The translations under genes were made by a program, and so were the position numbers. Below the pieces are notes generated by a model. It searched no databases and had not been told where the DNA came from. It saw only the letters and a list, made by a program, of their open reading frames with translations. Positions 45,301 through 52,212 of a stretch of 64,000 bases of DNA are shown here, one piece after another (position 1 is the first letter of the stretch; each line of letters begins with the position of its first letter). The DNA lies in contig NZ_JAYWIX010000008.1 in NCBI RefSeq assembly GCF_035916755.1, positions 62,001 to 126,000 of the forward strand. Reading direction: 5' to 3'. The DNA is from Rothia sp035916755. GTDB lineage: Bacteria > Actinomycetota > Actinomycetes > Actinomycetales > Micrococcaceae.

Positions 45301-46270
45301 TAACGGCGCCTACGGTGACGTTGATACCAACACCTTCGACAGCAACGTCCTCAACCTGCCCGTTTCCCTCTCCAAGATGGGTATTGATGCAAGCAATGCA
45401 GCTAATCTGCGTTACTCAGTAGATACCTACTCCTGGTACCAGACAGGCGGTGTTGATGGCACCAACTGGATCTCTTACAACCCCTACAACCCCAAGGTCT
45501 GGTTTGACGGTGACCAGTCAGAATCAGCGACCCTCTTTGTCGATCACCCCGATGCTGACATCACCGTTCACCGTGCATCCACCGATGTAACTGACGCAAA
45601 GGCCCTGCTGCTGCACATGCACAATGGCACCGGCGACTTGAGCGGCGTCAAGCCAGGTGAAGACGGCGGTAAGGCTGAGATTGTTAGCCTCAACGAGGCT
45701 AAGCCCGCCACAAACCTGAACCCCCGCTTCACCGACGTTGGCACTGACTACGTCTTCTATGATGAAATTGCCTGGTTGGCTGAGCGCGGTATCACCACCG
45801 GCTGGCCTGATGGTACCTTCCGGCCCGGATCTTACACTGAGCGTGGCCAGATGGCAGCCTTCTTCTACCGTCTAGCTGGTTCACCTCAGTACACCGCTCC
45901 GAGCGTCTCCCCCTTCAAGGACGTACCCACCACCCACGTCTTCTACAAGGAAATCGCCTGGATGCACTCCATGGGCATCACCAAGGGCTGGTCTGACGGT
46001 ACCTTCCGCCCGCACGCCTACACTGAGCGCGGCCAGATGGCAGCCTTCTTCTACCGCATGGCTGGCTCACCTACCTACACCGCTCCTTCAACCTCAGCCT
46101 TCAAGGATCTGCCCACCGACTACGTTTTCTTTAAGGAAATCTCGTGGATGCAGTCCCAGGGCATCACCAAGGGATGGTCTGACGGTACCTTCCGTCCTTC
46201 GGCCTACACTGAGCGCGGCCAGATGGCAGCTTTCATCTACCGCTTTGATCAAAATGTAGATTACCGTTAA
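42368..46270 (+). CDS. Secreted subtilisin-like serine protease with PA and SLH-like domains
   Basis: 1300 aa. Signal peptide to about residue 34. S8 catalytic triad visible: Asp192 in IIDSGVDYTH, His268 in GHGTHVAG, Ser624 in SGTSMASPHVAG. A protease-associated (PA) insert lies between His and Ser (~residues 455-545, PENNKFGCDAFP...AAGAKGVVLASN). A fibronectin/C5a-peptidase-like region follows (~680-1100). Three C-terminal SLH-like repeats (~1118-1296) each carry the pattern F-x-D...GI-T-x-GW-x-DGTFRP...RGQMAAF-x-YR. The protein should be exported and held in the wall. Substrates are unknown. Confidence 0.92.
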   Translation: MTTRHTTRRFVRAGAASVLGLSMALTLGLPPVNAAEDADLFKSVIEQTQSDEVLSPSMKQAQGEVSVFVQFRGAGAYESTQPAAVLQGKQPPVNAQRQVQAIAAAVQSQGRSVASESGATVLYTAHNSIRGAAIRGDAEKIRELASRSDVVKISPIVSKTRANTGSALLTQAAATWQQTGYTGEGVKIAIIDSGVDYTHSQFGGPGTQEAYEQASHSAQMPSANSGLYDPEKYLGGYDLAGDDYNAANAETATPSPDTNPLDCRANGHGTHVAGTAAGYAVQQDGSAFKGDYTKLTEEQMQGMKIGSGSAPNAQIVDFRIFGCDGSTDLTGQALDRSLDPNNDGIYDDRVDIINMSLGSDFGAQDDPENAIVDALTRQGILSVVAAGNSTAADGNGDTYSVSGNPANARSALAVANTVGATTYADTAEITAPSSLAGTVTGDYSVEFNYHRATEEQLTGQVVMAPENNKFGCDAFPEGTDFEGKWVFIDWTDNFETFPCGSAVRFNNLEAAGAKGVVLASNLDVETVGIAGNRTIPGIRLNLQHAERVRAAIQQGEEVTIKLSPEGIAAATIDSGMQDQVNESTARGVHGSRGYTKPDVAAPGTNIGSAGVGAGTDMAVMSGTSMASPHVAGVAALVREANQSYSAQQVKAAIMNSAVHDVKTATGEVHSIERVGSGRIDALQAVNQKVLVYSADNPDQVSESLGVVEVLPDAGVQTYTRELTIDNSDSKAHTYQVSFEASSDLPGVTISAPQSVSVNPGGTNRFTVTVTVDPAQLEKKLESASAATQLDRARQYLSAESGRLILTEGDTQTRLPLHIAPKPVSDMKSATSAVNFGNGRTSANIDLEGTPLHQGGYVSLVGAYELGATSNRMKTSSLAVATSQRVDLQYVGAASNVPALRAAGQPVDEKGMMSIGVSTWDNWENLTNPTSIEVAFDVDGNFRPDYYLYTSRERGLDYPQAVLIGWVNGKLEVLDRQPINGAYGDVDTNTFDSNVLNLPVSLSKMGIDASNAANLRYSVDTYSWYQTGGVDGTNWISYNPYNPKVWFDGDQSESATLFVDHPDADITVHRASTDVTDAKALLLHMHNGTGDLSGVKPGEDGGKAEIVSLNEAKPATNLNPRFTDVGTDYVFYDEIAWLAERGITTGWPDGTFRPGSYTERGQMAAFFYRLAGSPQYTAPSVSPFKDVPTTHVFYKEIAWMHSMGITKGWSDGTFRPHAYTERGQMAAFFYRMAGSPTYTAPSTSAFKDLPTDYVFFKEISWMQSQGITKGWSDGTFRPSAYTERGQMAAFIYRFDQNVDYR

Positions 46271-46323
46271 GAACCGGCCGGACTCTCAGTCTTGTTGCTG
46301 AGATACCGTGAGCGTGAGGTTTA

Positions 46324-46367
46324 GGGGCCCTGCCCGCTCCCTTCTGGGGAGCGAGGCAGGGCCCCTT
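46324..46367 (+). terminator. Bidirectional terminator after the subtilase gene
   Basis: 11-bp stem GGGGCCCTGCC / GGCAGGGCCCC with an inner CGCTCCC/GGGAGCG stem. Confidence 0.85.
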
Positions 46368-46399
46368 GCTCTTATCTGCGGGCTGTGTTCTTGGGGCTA

Positions 46400-47113
46400 C
46401 TAGTCAAGGGTACCTGCCCGCCAGCGCAGAGCGGCCTCATCGAGGTCTCGGGCGGTGCCGGTGAGCCGGGTGGTGGCTTCGCGCAGCCGCTGGGCCCTGG
46501 CTGCTGCCTCCCCTCGCACTTCAGCAGAGGGAAGATGATGATACTCAGGTGAGAAATCTTCAGGGGGCAGCTGGCGCCGCACGGGCTGGCCGTGCCTCAG
46601 CTCTAGGGCGACGTCGTCCTGCCCTAGCGCCAGCACCCTGCAAAAGGCGGCAAAGCGGTTGAGGGCTATGTCGAAGTCGCCGGTATAGGCTCCGGTCAGA
46701 ATCTCATCAACGGTGGTGAGAATTTCGGTGGCTGTGGGTGGGCTGGGCACTCCGGCTAGGGCCTGAGCCAGATAGGAGGAGTGCATGCCCCGTTCGTAGT
46801 AGTGGCTTATGAGCCGTGGGTTGGAGCGGATGACACTGCGCAGGGCGTACATACGCCACAGGGCTCCGGCTATGGTGACGGGGGCTGCACGCGCCCAGAG
46901 CTGGGCAACGGCTTCTAAGCCGAACTCGTCGGTGTAGCGCACCAGCCGTTTGGTGACTGAGGGGTCTTCGTTGGCGCGGCCGCGGGCGAGCAAGGCGCGG
47001 GCGGAGGCTTGGGCAGCAGCGGTCAGCTGCTCAGGACTTGAGCCGCCGGTGAAGCGCTCAAATTTTTCGGTTGAAAATCGGACGGGGCGGTGAAAGCGGG
47101 CGTCGGAGGGCAT
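46400..47113 (-). CDS. Conserved hypothetical actinobacterial protein
   Basis: 237 aa, no signal peptide or membrane segment, mostly helical, arginine-rich. Begins MPSDARFHRPVRFSTEKFERFTGG; a WRMYALRSVIRSNP stretch is near residue 85. I recognise no domain. It ends convergently with the subtilase gene and is the last chromosomal gene before the tRNA-Lys insertion point. Confidence 0.6.
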   Translation of the reverse strand: MPSDARFHRPVRFSTEKFERFTGGSSPEQLTAAAQASARALLARGRANEDPSVTKRLVRYTDEFGLEAVAQLWARAAPVTIAGALWRMYALRSVIRSNPRLISHYYERGMHSSYLAQALAGVPSPPTATEILTTVDEILTGAYTGDFDIALNRFAAFCRVLALGQDDVALELRHGQPVRRQLPPEDFSPEYHHLPSAEVRGEAAARAQRLREATTRLTGTARDLDEAALRWRAGTLD

Positions 47114-47246
47114 GCCTACAGTGTAGGGCTTGTAGCCCCCAGGACGCTGGTGTGTGCGCTAGCAGGGGAAAGCGCCGGTAGGTAGCGGTTTTGAAGCTCT
47201 CATATATGCCGTGTATAATGGGTTGAGCTGAATTCAACTCAGTGGA

Positions 47247-47319
47247 GCGCCTTTAGCTCAGTTGGTAGAGCATCGGACTTTTAATCCGTGGGTCGTGGGT
47301 TCGAGCCCCACAGGGCGCA
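47247..47319 (+). tRNA. tRNA-Lys (anticodon UUU)
   Basis: Cloverleaf reads cleanly: acceptor GCGCCTT / AGGGCGC, D arm GCTC/GAGC, anticodon loop CTTTTAA with TTT, T arm GTGGG-TTCGAGC-CCCAC, discriminator A, no encoded CCA. The first and last pair of the anticodon stem is T-T, which is unusual but tolerated. Everything to its right looks like a mobile element, so the 3' half is the probable attachment site. Confidence 0.95.
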
Positions 47320-47623
47320 CATCTTCACCCCGTTCCGGCGACGCCGGAGCGGGGTTTTCTGCGTCTGGATTTAGGAGCGGTACACGAGCGACCCCACCGA
47401 GTAAGTCAGCTAGTGTGATTCCCAAGGTTGCAGCAATGGTGCCCAGGTCATTGATTGAAAAGGCGTTGACACCACGAAGCTTCTTAGAGGCATTCGGCTG
47501 GCTGATTCCGAGTATTTGGGCTAGATCTTTGCCTGTTAGACCTCTTCTCCCCATCCACGCTTTAATCTCATCACGGATGGCTAGTTCGAATTCTGAAACT
47601 GGTGAAGTTGTTGACTTGGGCAT
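47258..47623 (-). CDS. XRE-family HTH repressor-like protein, 3' end inside tRNA-Lys
   Basis: 121 aa. Residues ~22-78 form an XRE/Cro helix-turn-helix (LTGKDLAQILGISQPNASKKLRG) followed by the usual SINDLGTIAATLGITLADLL. The last ~20 residues are read from the antisense of the tRNA-Lys gene, so the natural C-terminus may have been replaced on integration. AAGGAG lies 5 bases before the ATG, and a TATAAT -10 lies in the shared region. Divergent from a second XRE gene; likely a lysogeny-type switch. Confidence 0.75.
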   Translation of the reverse strand: MPKSTTSPVSEFELAIRDEIKAWMGRRGLTGKDLAQILGISQPNASKKLRGVNAFSINDLGTIAATLGITLADLLGGVARVPLLNPDAENPAPASPERGEDVRPVGLEPTTHGLKVRCSTN

Positions 47624-47641
47624 CGATTCTCCTTGTATAGC

Positions 47642-47737
47642 CTTCTAGGAAGATTATATACCTTCAAAGAAAGAAAAGTGAAGAAACTTGCCAAAACAGT
47701 CTTGCTAGTATTCCTTTAAGGAATTATCTTTAATCCT
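47642..47737. promoter_or_regulatory. Divergent promoter-operator region of the two XRE genes
   Basis: Rightward: -35 TTGCTA (47702-47707), 17-bp spacer, -10 TATCTT (47725-47730), then only 7 bases to the ATG at 47738, which suggests a leaderless mRNA. The palindrome ATTCCTTTAAGGAAT (47710-47724) fills the spacer exactly. A related CTTCTAGGAAG sits at 47642-47652, beside a leftward TATAAT. Both look like repressor sites. Confidence 0.6.
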
Positions 47738-47980
47738 ATGAGTATTCGAGAGAAAAATACACGCGACGCTATCACCCGCAACGTCCGCCGAGCCATGTTC
47801 GAAGCAGACCTAACCCAAGCAGCCCTCGCAGAACAAATGACCATCACCCGCGAGACTCTGCGCCACCGACTCAGTGGTAAAAAGCCTTTCACTACTGACG
47901 AGCTGGCTCAGATAGCAGTCGCTACCGGGGTTCCCTTCTCTGAGCTTGTCAAAGTCACTGAAAAGGCAATAGCAGCATGA
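47738..47980 (+). CDS. XRE-family helix-turn-helix protein
   Basis: 80-aa single-domain DNA-binding protein: LTQAALAEQMTITRETLRHRLSGKKPF spans the HTH. No ribosome-binding site, consistent with leaderless translation. Overlaps the next gene by 4 bp (ATGA). Confidence 0.8.
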   Translation: MSIREKNTRDAITRNVRRAMFEADLTQAALAEQMTITRETLRHRLSGKKPFTTDELAQIAVATGVPFSELVKVTEKAIAA

Positions 47981-48285
47981 CCCACCAACCAGCCAGCGAC
48001 CTAGGCATCAAGCCAGCAAGACTCAGCGCAGGCAAGCAGGATGGCAAACAGAATCATCCGCTTCACAAGGAGTTGCAAGCCCTGCTAGAAGATACTCACC
48101 GGCAACAGAAAATAGCTACCTTCGAGCAAACCCATAGGCTCCCCGTCCTTAAACCTTCACCTACGGCTCCACATGCCCGAGAAATCCGCTACCTACTCAC
48201 CTCAGAGAGCGGCTCCATCCTTATTGAGGCCGCCCGCAAAATCACCTACCCACCCCTCTGGTACGCCCTAGCAGGAATCAGATAG
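47977..48285 (+). CDS. Hypothetical element protein
   Basis: 102 aa, basic N-terminal half, no recognised domain. Translationally coupled to the XRE gene by an ATGA overlap and ends 5 bp before the replication gene, so the three form an operon. Confidence 0.55.
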   Translation: MTHQPASDLGIKPARLSAGKQDGKQNHPLHKELQALLEDTHRQQKIATFEQTHRLPVLKPSPTAPHAREIRYLLTSESGSILIEAARKITYPPLWYALAGIR

Positions 48286-48290
48286 AAACC

Positions 48291-49463
48291 ATGTCCCTAG
48301 AAATGATCACCTGGGCAATGAAACAGGACGTCAAAAACTCCCAGTTTCAAGTGCTCATAGCTATCGCTAATGAGGCAGATTCAGACGGCCTGTGCTTTAC
48401 AGGCCAAGCCAAACTTGCCTACAAGGCTAACGTCACTGAAAGAACCCTGCGTACCTGCATCACTCAGTTCCGCGATATGGGGCTATTGCACACAGAGCGT
48501 CGCGTCATGACCTTTGGACGTGGCCGCAAGACCGATGCCATCATCTTGCACCCTGAAGTCACAGCCTACGAAAAAGCCCCCTACCCTCATACAGAAGTAG
48601 ACCGCAAAAAAGCTGCCTACAATCGCAAGAAGTACGAGGTGGTAGACACTTTCGAACCTGTGGATAACTCCCGTAGTGACCAACCGGAAAATTTTTCCGG
48701 TAGAAAAGAAACCCCTAGTCAAACACAAGCGGAAAATTTTTCCGGTAGAACGATCAACCGGAAAAATCACGTCCACCAACCGGAAAACTCAGGTGTTTCA
48801 ACCGGAAAAATTCAACCTTATCCACAAGGTGCCCTTAAAAGGAACGCGCGCGCGTTTAACCCGTTTAAAGACCCATCAGTCCCTCATTCGGTCAGTAGCA
48901 CCGCACCTGTGGATAAACCACAGGTGGACGGACTGACCGACCGAAAGAATCCCAAAGAAAAATCTTCACCGGCTAAGCTCCAGCCAGCCGCAACCAAGCA
49001 CCCAGCCCCGCCCCTAGCTGCACCAACGTCGCAGTCCCCCGAGGCTCCAGCCCGGATTACTCGAGGGGTCAACCACACCAAGCTCCGCCAAGAGCTACAC
49101 CAGGCCCAGCTGAACATCAGCAGCATCAACGATGACATTCTCAGCCAAATGATTATCATCGTCCTCTCCCGTGCCACCCAGCCCGTCCGCAGCCCCCAGC
49201 GGTTCGCCTACTCTTGCATCGCTAAAGAGTTCTACGAGCTGGTCTCCCTCGCTCAATCAACCCTCAAACCCCAAGAGACTGCCTGCCTCGCTTTCTGCGA
49301 AGTGCATACCCGTGAGCACAGCGGCACCTGCCCGCTTTGCGTGAAAGAAACCACCGGCCATTTAGTCACCGTTGAAACCGAACCTCCGGCTGACCCTGAA
49401 GCCGGTAAAGCCCTGCTGGCTAAACTGCGTGCTCGCCGCCTAGCCCAAAACCCCGCCACCTAA
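48291..49463 (+). CDS. Winged-helix replication-initiator-like protein
   Basis: 390 aa. Residues ~1-95 form a winged HTH of the kind found in plasmid and phage replication proteins (FTGQAKLAYKANVTERTLRTCITQFRDMGLLHTERR). The middle (~120-260) is disordered and contains a repeated ENFSGR / ENSG unit. The C-terminal part holds CEVHTREHSGTCPLCVKE, a possible zinc-binding Cys/His cluster. The DNA of the middle region carries repeats and three DnaA boxes (separate entry), which supports a role in replication initiation. I cannot assign it to a named Rep family. Confidence 0.6.
   Translation: MSLEMITWAMKQDVKNSQFQVLIAIANEADSDGLCFTGQAKLAYKANVTERTLRTCITQFRDMGLLHTERRVMTFGRGRKTDAIILHPEVTAYEKAPYPHTEVDRKKAAYNRKKYEVVDTFEPVDNSRSDQPENFSGRKETPSQTQAENFSGRTINRKNHVHQPENSGVSTGKIQPYPQGALKRNARAFNPFKDPSVPHSVSSTAPVDKPQVDGLTDRKNPKEKSSPAKLQPAATKHPAPPLAAPTSQSPEAPARITRGVNHTKLRQELHQAQLNISSINDDILSQMIIIVLSRATQPVRSPQRFAYSCIAKEFYELVSLAQSTLKPQETACLAFCEVHTREHSGTCPLCVKETTGHLVTVETEPPADPEAGKALLAKLRARRLAQNPAT
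48659..48916. other. Putative origin of replication (iterons and DnaA boxes) inside the rep-like gene
   Basis: Three perfect DnaA boxes: TGTGGATAA at 48659-48667, TTATCCACA at 48818-48826, TGTGGATAA at 48908-48916. Between them are five copies of an ACCGGAAAA-type repeat (starting about 48683, 48728, 48757, 48779 and 48800). The first two extend to the palindrome CGGAAAATTTTTCCG. The last box is followed by a CCAC/GTGG dyad. Confidence 0.6.
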
Positions 49464-49484
49464 CCACGAGGGAAGAACACACCA

Positions 49485-49760
49485 ATGAACGCCAACAAAC
49501 CCGCCCAGTCACCAAGCATCATCCGCGTCATCCTCACCAACATCACCGGCTACCTACTACTGTGCTTCTGCGCCCTGGTATGCATGGTAATCGGTGGTCC
49601 AATTGCCCTAAAAAACCACAACCCCGCACTAGAAGCGCCCGGCGATGAAGAAATCATCTATGCCACCGGTGGCCTCTACCTCTTCTACGCAGTGATGGGC
49701 CTCTACTTCATCGGAAAAACCATCCGTGAGCTGTACCGCCGCAAGAAACTAGCCGCCTAA
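49485..49760 (+). CDS. Small two-pass membrane protein
   Basis: 91 aa with hydrophobic segments at about residues 13-38 and 60-80 and a basic end (RELYRRKKLAA). AGGGAAG before the ATG. Common type of element-borne protein; function unknown. Confidence 0.55.
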   Translation: MNANKPAQSPSIIRVILTNITGYLLLCFCALVCMVIGGPIALKNHNPALEAPGDEEIIYATGGLYLFYAVMGLYFIGKTIRELYRRKKLAA

Positions 49761-49816
49761 ACCACCCCTTGGCAACTAGCTAAGCCACCATGACCGCACC
49801 CACAGGAGAAAAACCC

Positions 49817-50113
49817 ATGGACACCACCCTCAGCCCCGAAGAAGCCTTCCGCCTAGGAAGCTTCATGCGCTGCGACTGGATAGCCATAGCCCTAGGCTAC
49901 AAACTGCGCATCTGGGAGCCACTGGACTACGAAACCTGGGAAGAGTACCTAGCCTGCGAACACTGGGAGTTGAACTATCAACCTGGCCGATTCCAAAACC
50001 CCGACCTAGCTTTCTGGGCTTCTTATGGCATGAGCGTAGAGGCCATCAGCCGCATCACCACCCTAGAGCCTGAAACCATCCGCGCTGAACTAGCAACAGC
50101 TAACGCTGCCTAG
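49817..50113 (+). CDS. Hypothetical element protein
   Basis: 98 aa from the ATG at 49817, preferred over 49790 because AGGAGA lies about 8 bases upstream. Acidic, tryptophan-rich (WIAIALGYKLRIWEPLDYETWEEYL), with no membrane segment. The C-terminal part (SYGMSVEAISRITTLEPETIRAEL) resembles a helix-turn-helix. Unknown. Confidence 0.5.
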   Translation: MDTTLSPEEAFRLGSFMRCDWIAIALGYKLRIWEPLDYETWEEYLACEHWELNYQPGRFQNPDLAFWASYGMSVEAISRITTLEPETIRAELATANAA

Positions 50114-50147
50114 CCGGCAGGCGAAAACAGCAGAAGAGACAACCACT

Positions 50148-50996
50148 ATGCAGACAACCACCAGCGCCTTCTGGACACCAGAACGCCTAGAGACCTGGCA
50201 GGGCACCAGCAAAGTCATTTACACAGTGCTGGCTAAATTCCCCCATATCCACGACCTGCCAGCAGCGGTAGAAGATACTCACCAAGAAACCTTCCTAGCA
50301 GCCCATCAGGGACTGCATACCTTTGACGAAACCAAAGGGGACTTTGGACCTTGGATTCGTAGCATCGCCGTCAGATGCGCCTACGCCCACCTGCGAAACC
50401 TCAAAAGCGATGACCGCACCCAAGCAGAAATCACAACCGAAGCAGCCCTCACAGGCTTGACCGCAGACTCAGCACTAGAAACCCTGCTGGCCCTAAGCCA
50501 CATGGAAGAAAAACTTCAGGACCTAGCAGCGGTGCTAGGTATCGCAGTCAAAGCCCTCGGAGACGTCGAGCTCATCACCCGAGTGCTGAACCTGATTCTG
50601 GCTGAGGAGCCACTGAGCTACCGAGCCACAGCCGAGGTGCTCGGTATCGCCGAGAAAACTCTTTATAAGTCCAGCACCAAAGTACTCATGTACACCGAGG
50701 TCATTTACCGGGCCCTGCTGATTCACCGCTACCGAAAGGAAGAAGGGCTAGAGACAGCGCCGGTACTCATGCAGGAGGTCATCTCCTGCCTACCGCAGAG
50801 CAGCCTGACCACCGCGCCGCACTTCACCCACCGCATCGTCCAAGTCACCCTAGAGGCCGGGCATGTAGAGAACATCGACCTTGAAGCCCTGCAAGAGAGC
50901 ACTGGCTGGTCTGAACCCTACGCCCGGCGGTGTATCTGCACAACATCGAAGCTTTTCAATCTTGCCCTAGCCGTCATTCAGCAAGGAGACATCTAA
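50148..50996 (+). CDS. Sigma-70-like (ECF-type) regulator
   Basis: 282 aa. Residues ~38-85 match sigma region 2 (VEDTHQETFLAAHQGLHTFD...GPWIRSIAVRCAYAHLRN), and residues ~150-180 match a region-4-like HTH (LSYRATAEVLGIAEKTLYKSSTKVL). A further ~100-residue C-terminal part follows that normal ECF factors lack. Probably a transcription factor of the element; its likely targets are the surface-protein and sortase genes that follow. Family assignment is from pattern only. Confidence 0.6.
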   Translation: MQTTTSAFWTPERLETWQGTSKVIYTVLAKFPHIHDLPAAVEDTHQETFLAAHQGLHTFDETKGDFGPWIRSIAVRCAYAHLRNLKSDDRTQAEITTEAALTGLTADSALETLLALSHMEEKLQDLAAVLGIAVKALGDVELITRVLNLILAEEPLSYRATAEVLGIAEKTLYKSSTKVLMYTEVIYRALLIHRYRKEEGLETAPVLMQEVISCLPQSSLTTAPHFTHRIVQVTLEAGHVENIDLEALQESTGWSEPYARRCICTTSKLFNLALAVIQQGDI

Positions 50997-51013
50997 ACCA
51001 AAACAACACCCCA

Positions 51014-51040
51014 TAGAACAAAACGCAACGCAATAGAACC
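51014..51040. promoter_or_regulatory. ATAGAAC direct-repeat pair upstream of the surface-protein gene
   Basis: ATAGAAC at 51014-51020 and 51034-51040 with AAAACGCAACGCA between. The same pair, inverted and closer together, lies before parA (53003-53024), so a shared DNA-binding protein is likely. Confidence 0.4.
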
Positions 51041-51116
51041 ATATGAAACACAAGTGTTCAGTTCTGCTATAGACCGGTAACTGAGCGCAATCCCAGAAAG
51101 AAATCAAAAGAAATCC

Positions 51117-52124
51117 ATGAAAAACATCCCTCATACCACCAGCACCGCCGCTGCCCTGGCTGCAACCGGCCTGCTCGTCCTGAGCCCTGTAGCTTTTGCT
51201 GATGAAGCTCAGCTTCCCTCTTCAGCTGGTGCCAGTCAGCTAGCTACCCTAGCCCAGGCCTCAGAGACCACCAGCACCCCGATGTCCGGGGAAGAACCCA
51301 CCGAAGACACCCATGAGGCTACCCAGCCATCAGATAGCGACGAAACCCCTGAGCCTATCGAGGTTGTTCCGGTGCCAACCCCTAGCCCTTCTGACGATGC
51401 GGAGCCTACCCCGGCTCCCAGTGCCCCGGAAGAACCCTCACCAGAGCCCACAGACCTACCGGAGACCCCAGAGCCTATCGAGGTTGTGCCGGTACCTAGC
51501 CCTGAGCCCTCAGAACAGCCCAGTGAACCAGCAGAACCCACCCCCGAACCGGTTGAGAGTGAAACTGCAACCGCAGAGCCCACCGCTGAACCAACTGCCG
51601 ATGCAACTGTCGAACCTTCAGCTGATCCCAGCGAGTCTGACAATGCCCCGGTGCCGGTAGAAACCATCGCACCGACGTCAAGTGCCCTTGCCGAAGAGGC
51701 AGCACCTGAAGCCAGTGCTGAAGCTGTTCCGGTTCAGGTGGACGCCGAGCAGAACATTTTGCTCACTGGCACCGTTACGCAGGAGCAGACCACAGAAACC
51801 GGCGAAACTATCGTGGTAACTGAAGAAGTCACCGCAGCAGGAGAGCAAGTCACCACTGAATTTGTGGTTAACCCAGCAGAAGGACAGACTACCGTCACCC
51901 AGACTGTGACTAACCCTGCTACCGGCGAGAAGAAAACTACCGAGCGTAAGGTACCTGCAACCACCTTCAAGGCAGGCGGCGCAGCATCTATCGAAGCTGC
52001 CTCCGCCCCAAGTCGAAAGAGCGCAGCAGCGCCTCTTCTAGGTATCGCAGGTGTTCTAGGAGTCACTCTGGTCGCAGCAGGAATCATCCTCCACCGTCGT
52101 CAGGCGACTATCACTACTTCCTAG
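51117..52124 (+). CDS. Exported Pro/Glu/Thr-rich surface protein
   Basis: 335 aa. Signal peptide with probable cut after residue 28 (VAFA-DE). A long P-, E-, T-, S-rich stalk (~residues 50-190) contains a duplicated block with PEPIEVVPVP twice. A beta-rich region (~200-285, QEQTTETGETIVVTEEVTAAG...TQTVTNPATGEKKTTERK) and a C-terminal membrane segment followed by HRRQ complete it. The tail has the shape of a sorting signal but no LPxTG or LAxTG is visible. It lies just upstream of a sortase gene. Confidence 0.75.
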   Translation: MKNIPHTTSTAAALAATGLLVLSPVAFADEAQLPSSAGASQLATLAQASETTSTPMSGEEPTEDTHEATQPSDSDETPEPIEVVPVPTPSPSDDAEPTPAPSAPEEPSPEPTDLPETPEPIEVVPVPSPEPSEQPSEPAEPTPEPVESETATAEPTAEPTADATVEPSADPSESDNAPVPVETIAPTSSALAEEAAPEASAEAVPVQVDAEQNILLTGTVTQEQTTETGETIVVTEEVTAAGEQVTTEFVVNPAEGQTTVTQTVTNPATGEKKTTERKVPATTFKAGGAASIEAASAPSRKSAAAPLLGIAGVLGVTLVAAGIILHRRQATITTS

Positions 52125-52136
52125 GAAGCTAGAAAA

Positions 52137-52172
52137 AGCGGGGGTGTTTTCGTCCGCGAGAGCACCCCCGCT
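52137..52172. terminator. Hairpin between surface-protein and sortase genes
   Basis: 10-bp stem AGCGGGGGTG / CACCCCCGCT. The T-run is on the minus-strand side only, so its use as a plus-strand terminator is doubtful. Confidence 0.5.
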
Positions 52173-52212
52173 ACTTCTCCTCAATACACCGAAGACATAA
52201 AGGCTAGAGTCC

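Noticed and set aside
48683..48810. CRISPR array at the ACCGGAAAA repeats
   Set aside because: Units are short, spacing is irregular and they lie within a coding frame; no cas genes anywhere in the window.
51900..52124. LPxTG sorting signal in the surface protein
   Set aside because: No LPxTG, LAxTG or close variant occurs before the C-terminal hydrophobic segment.
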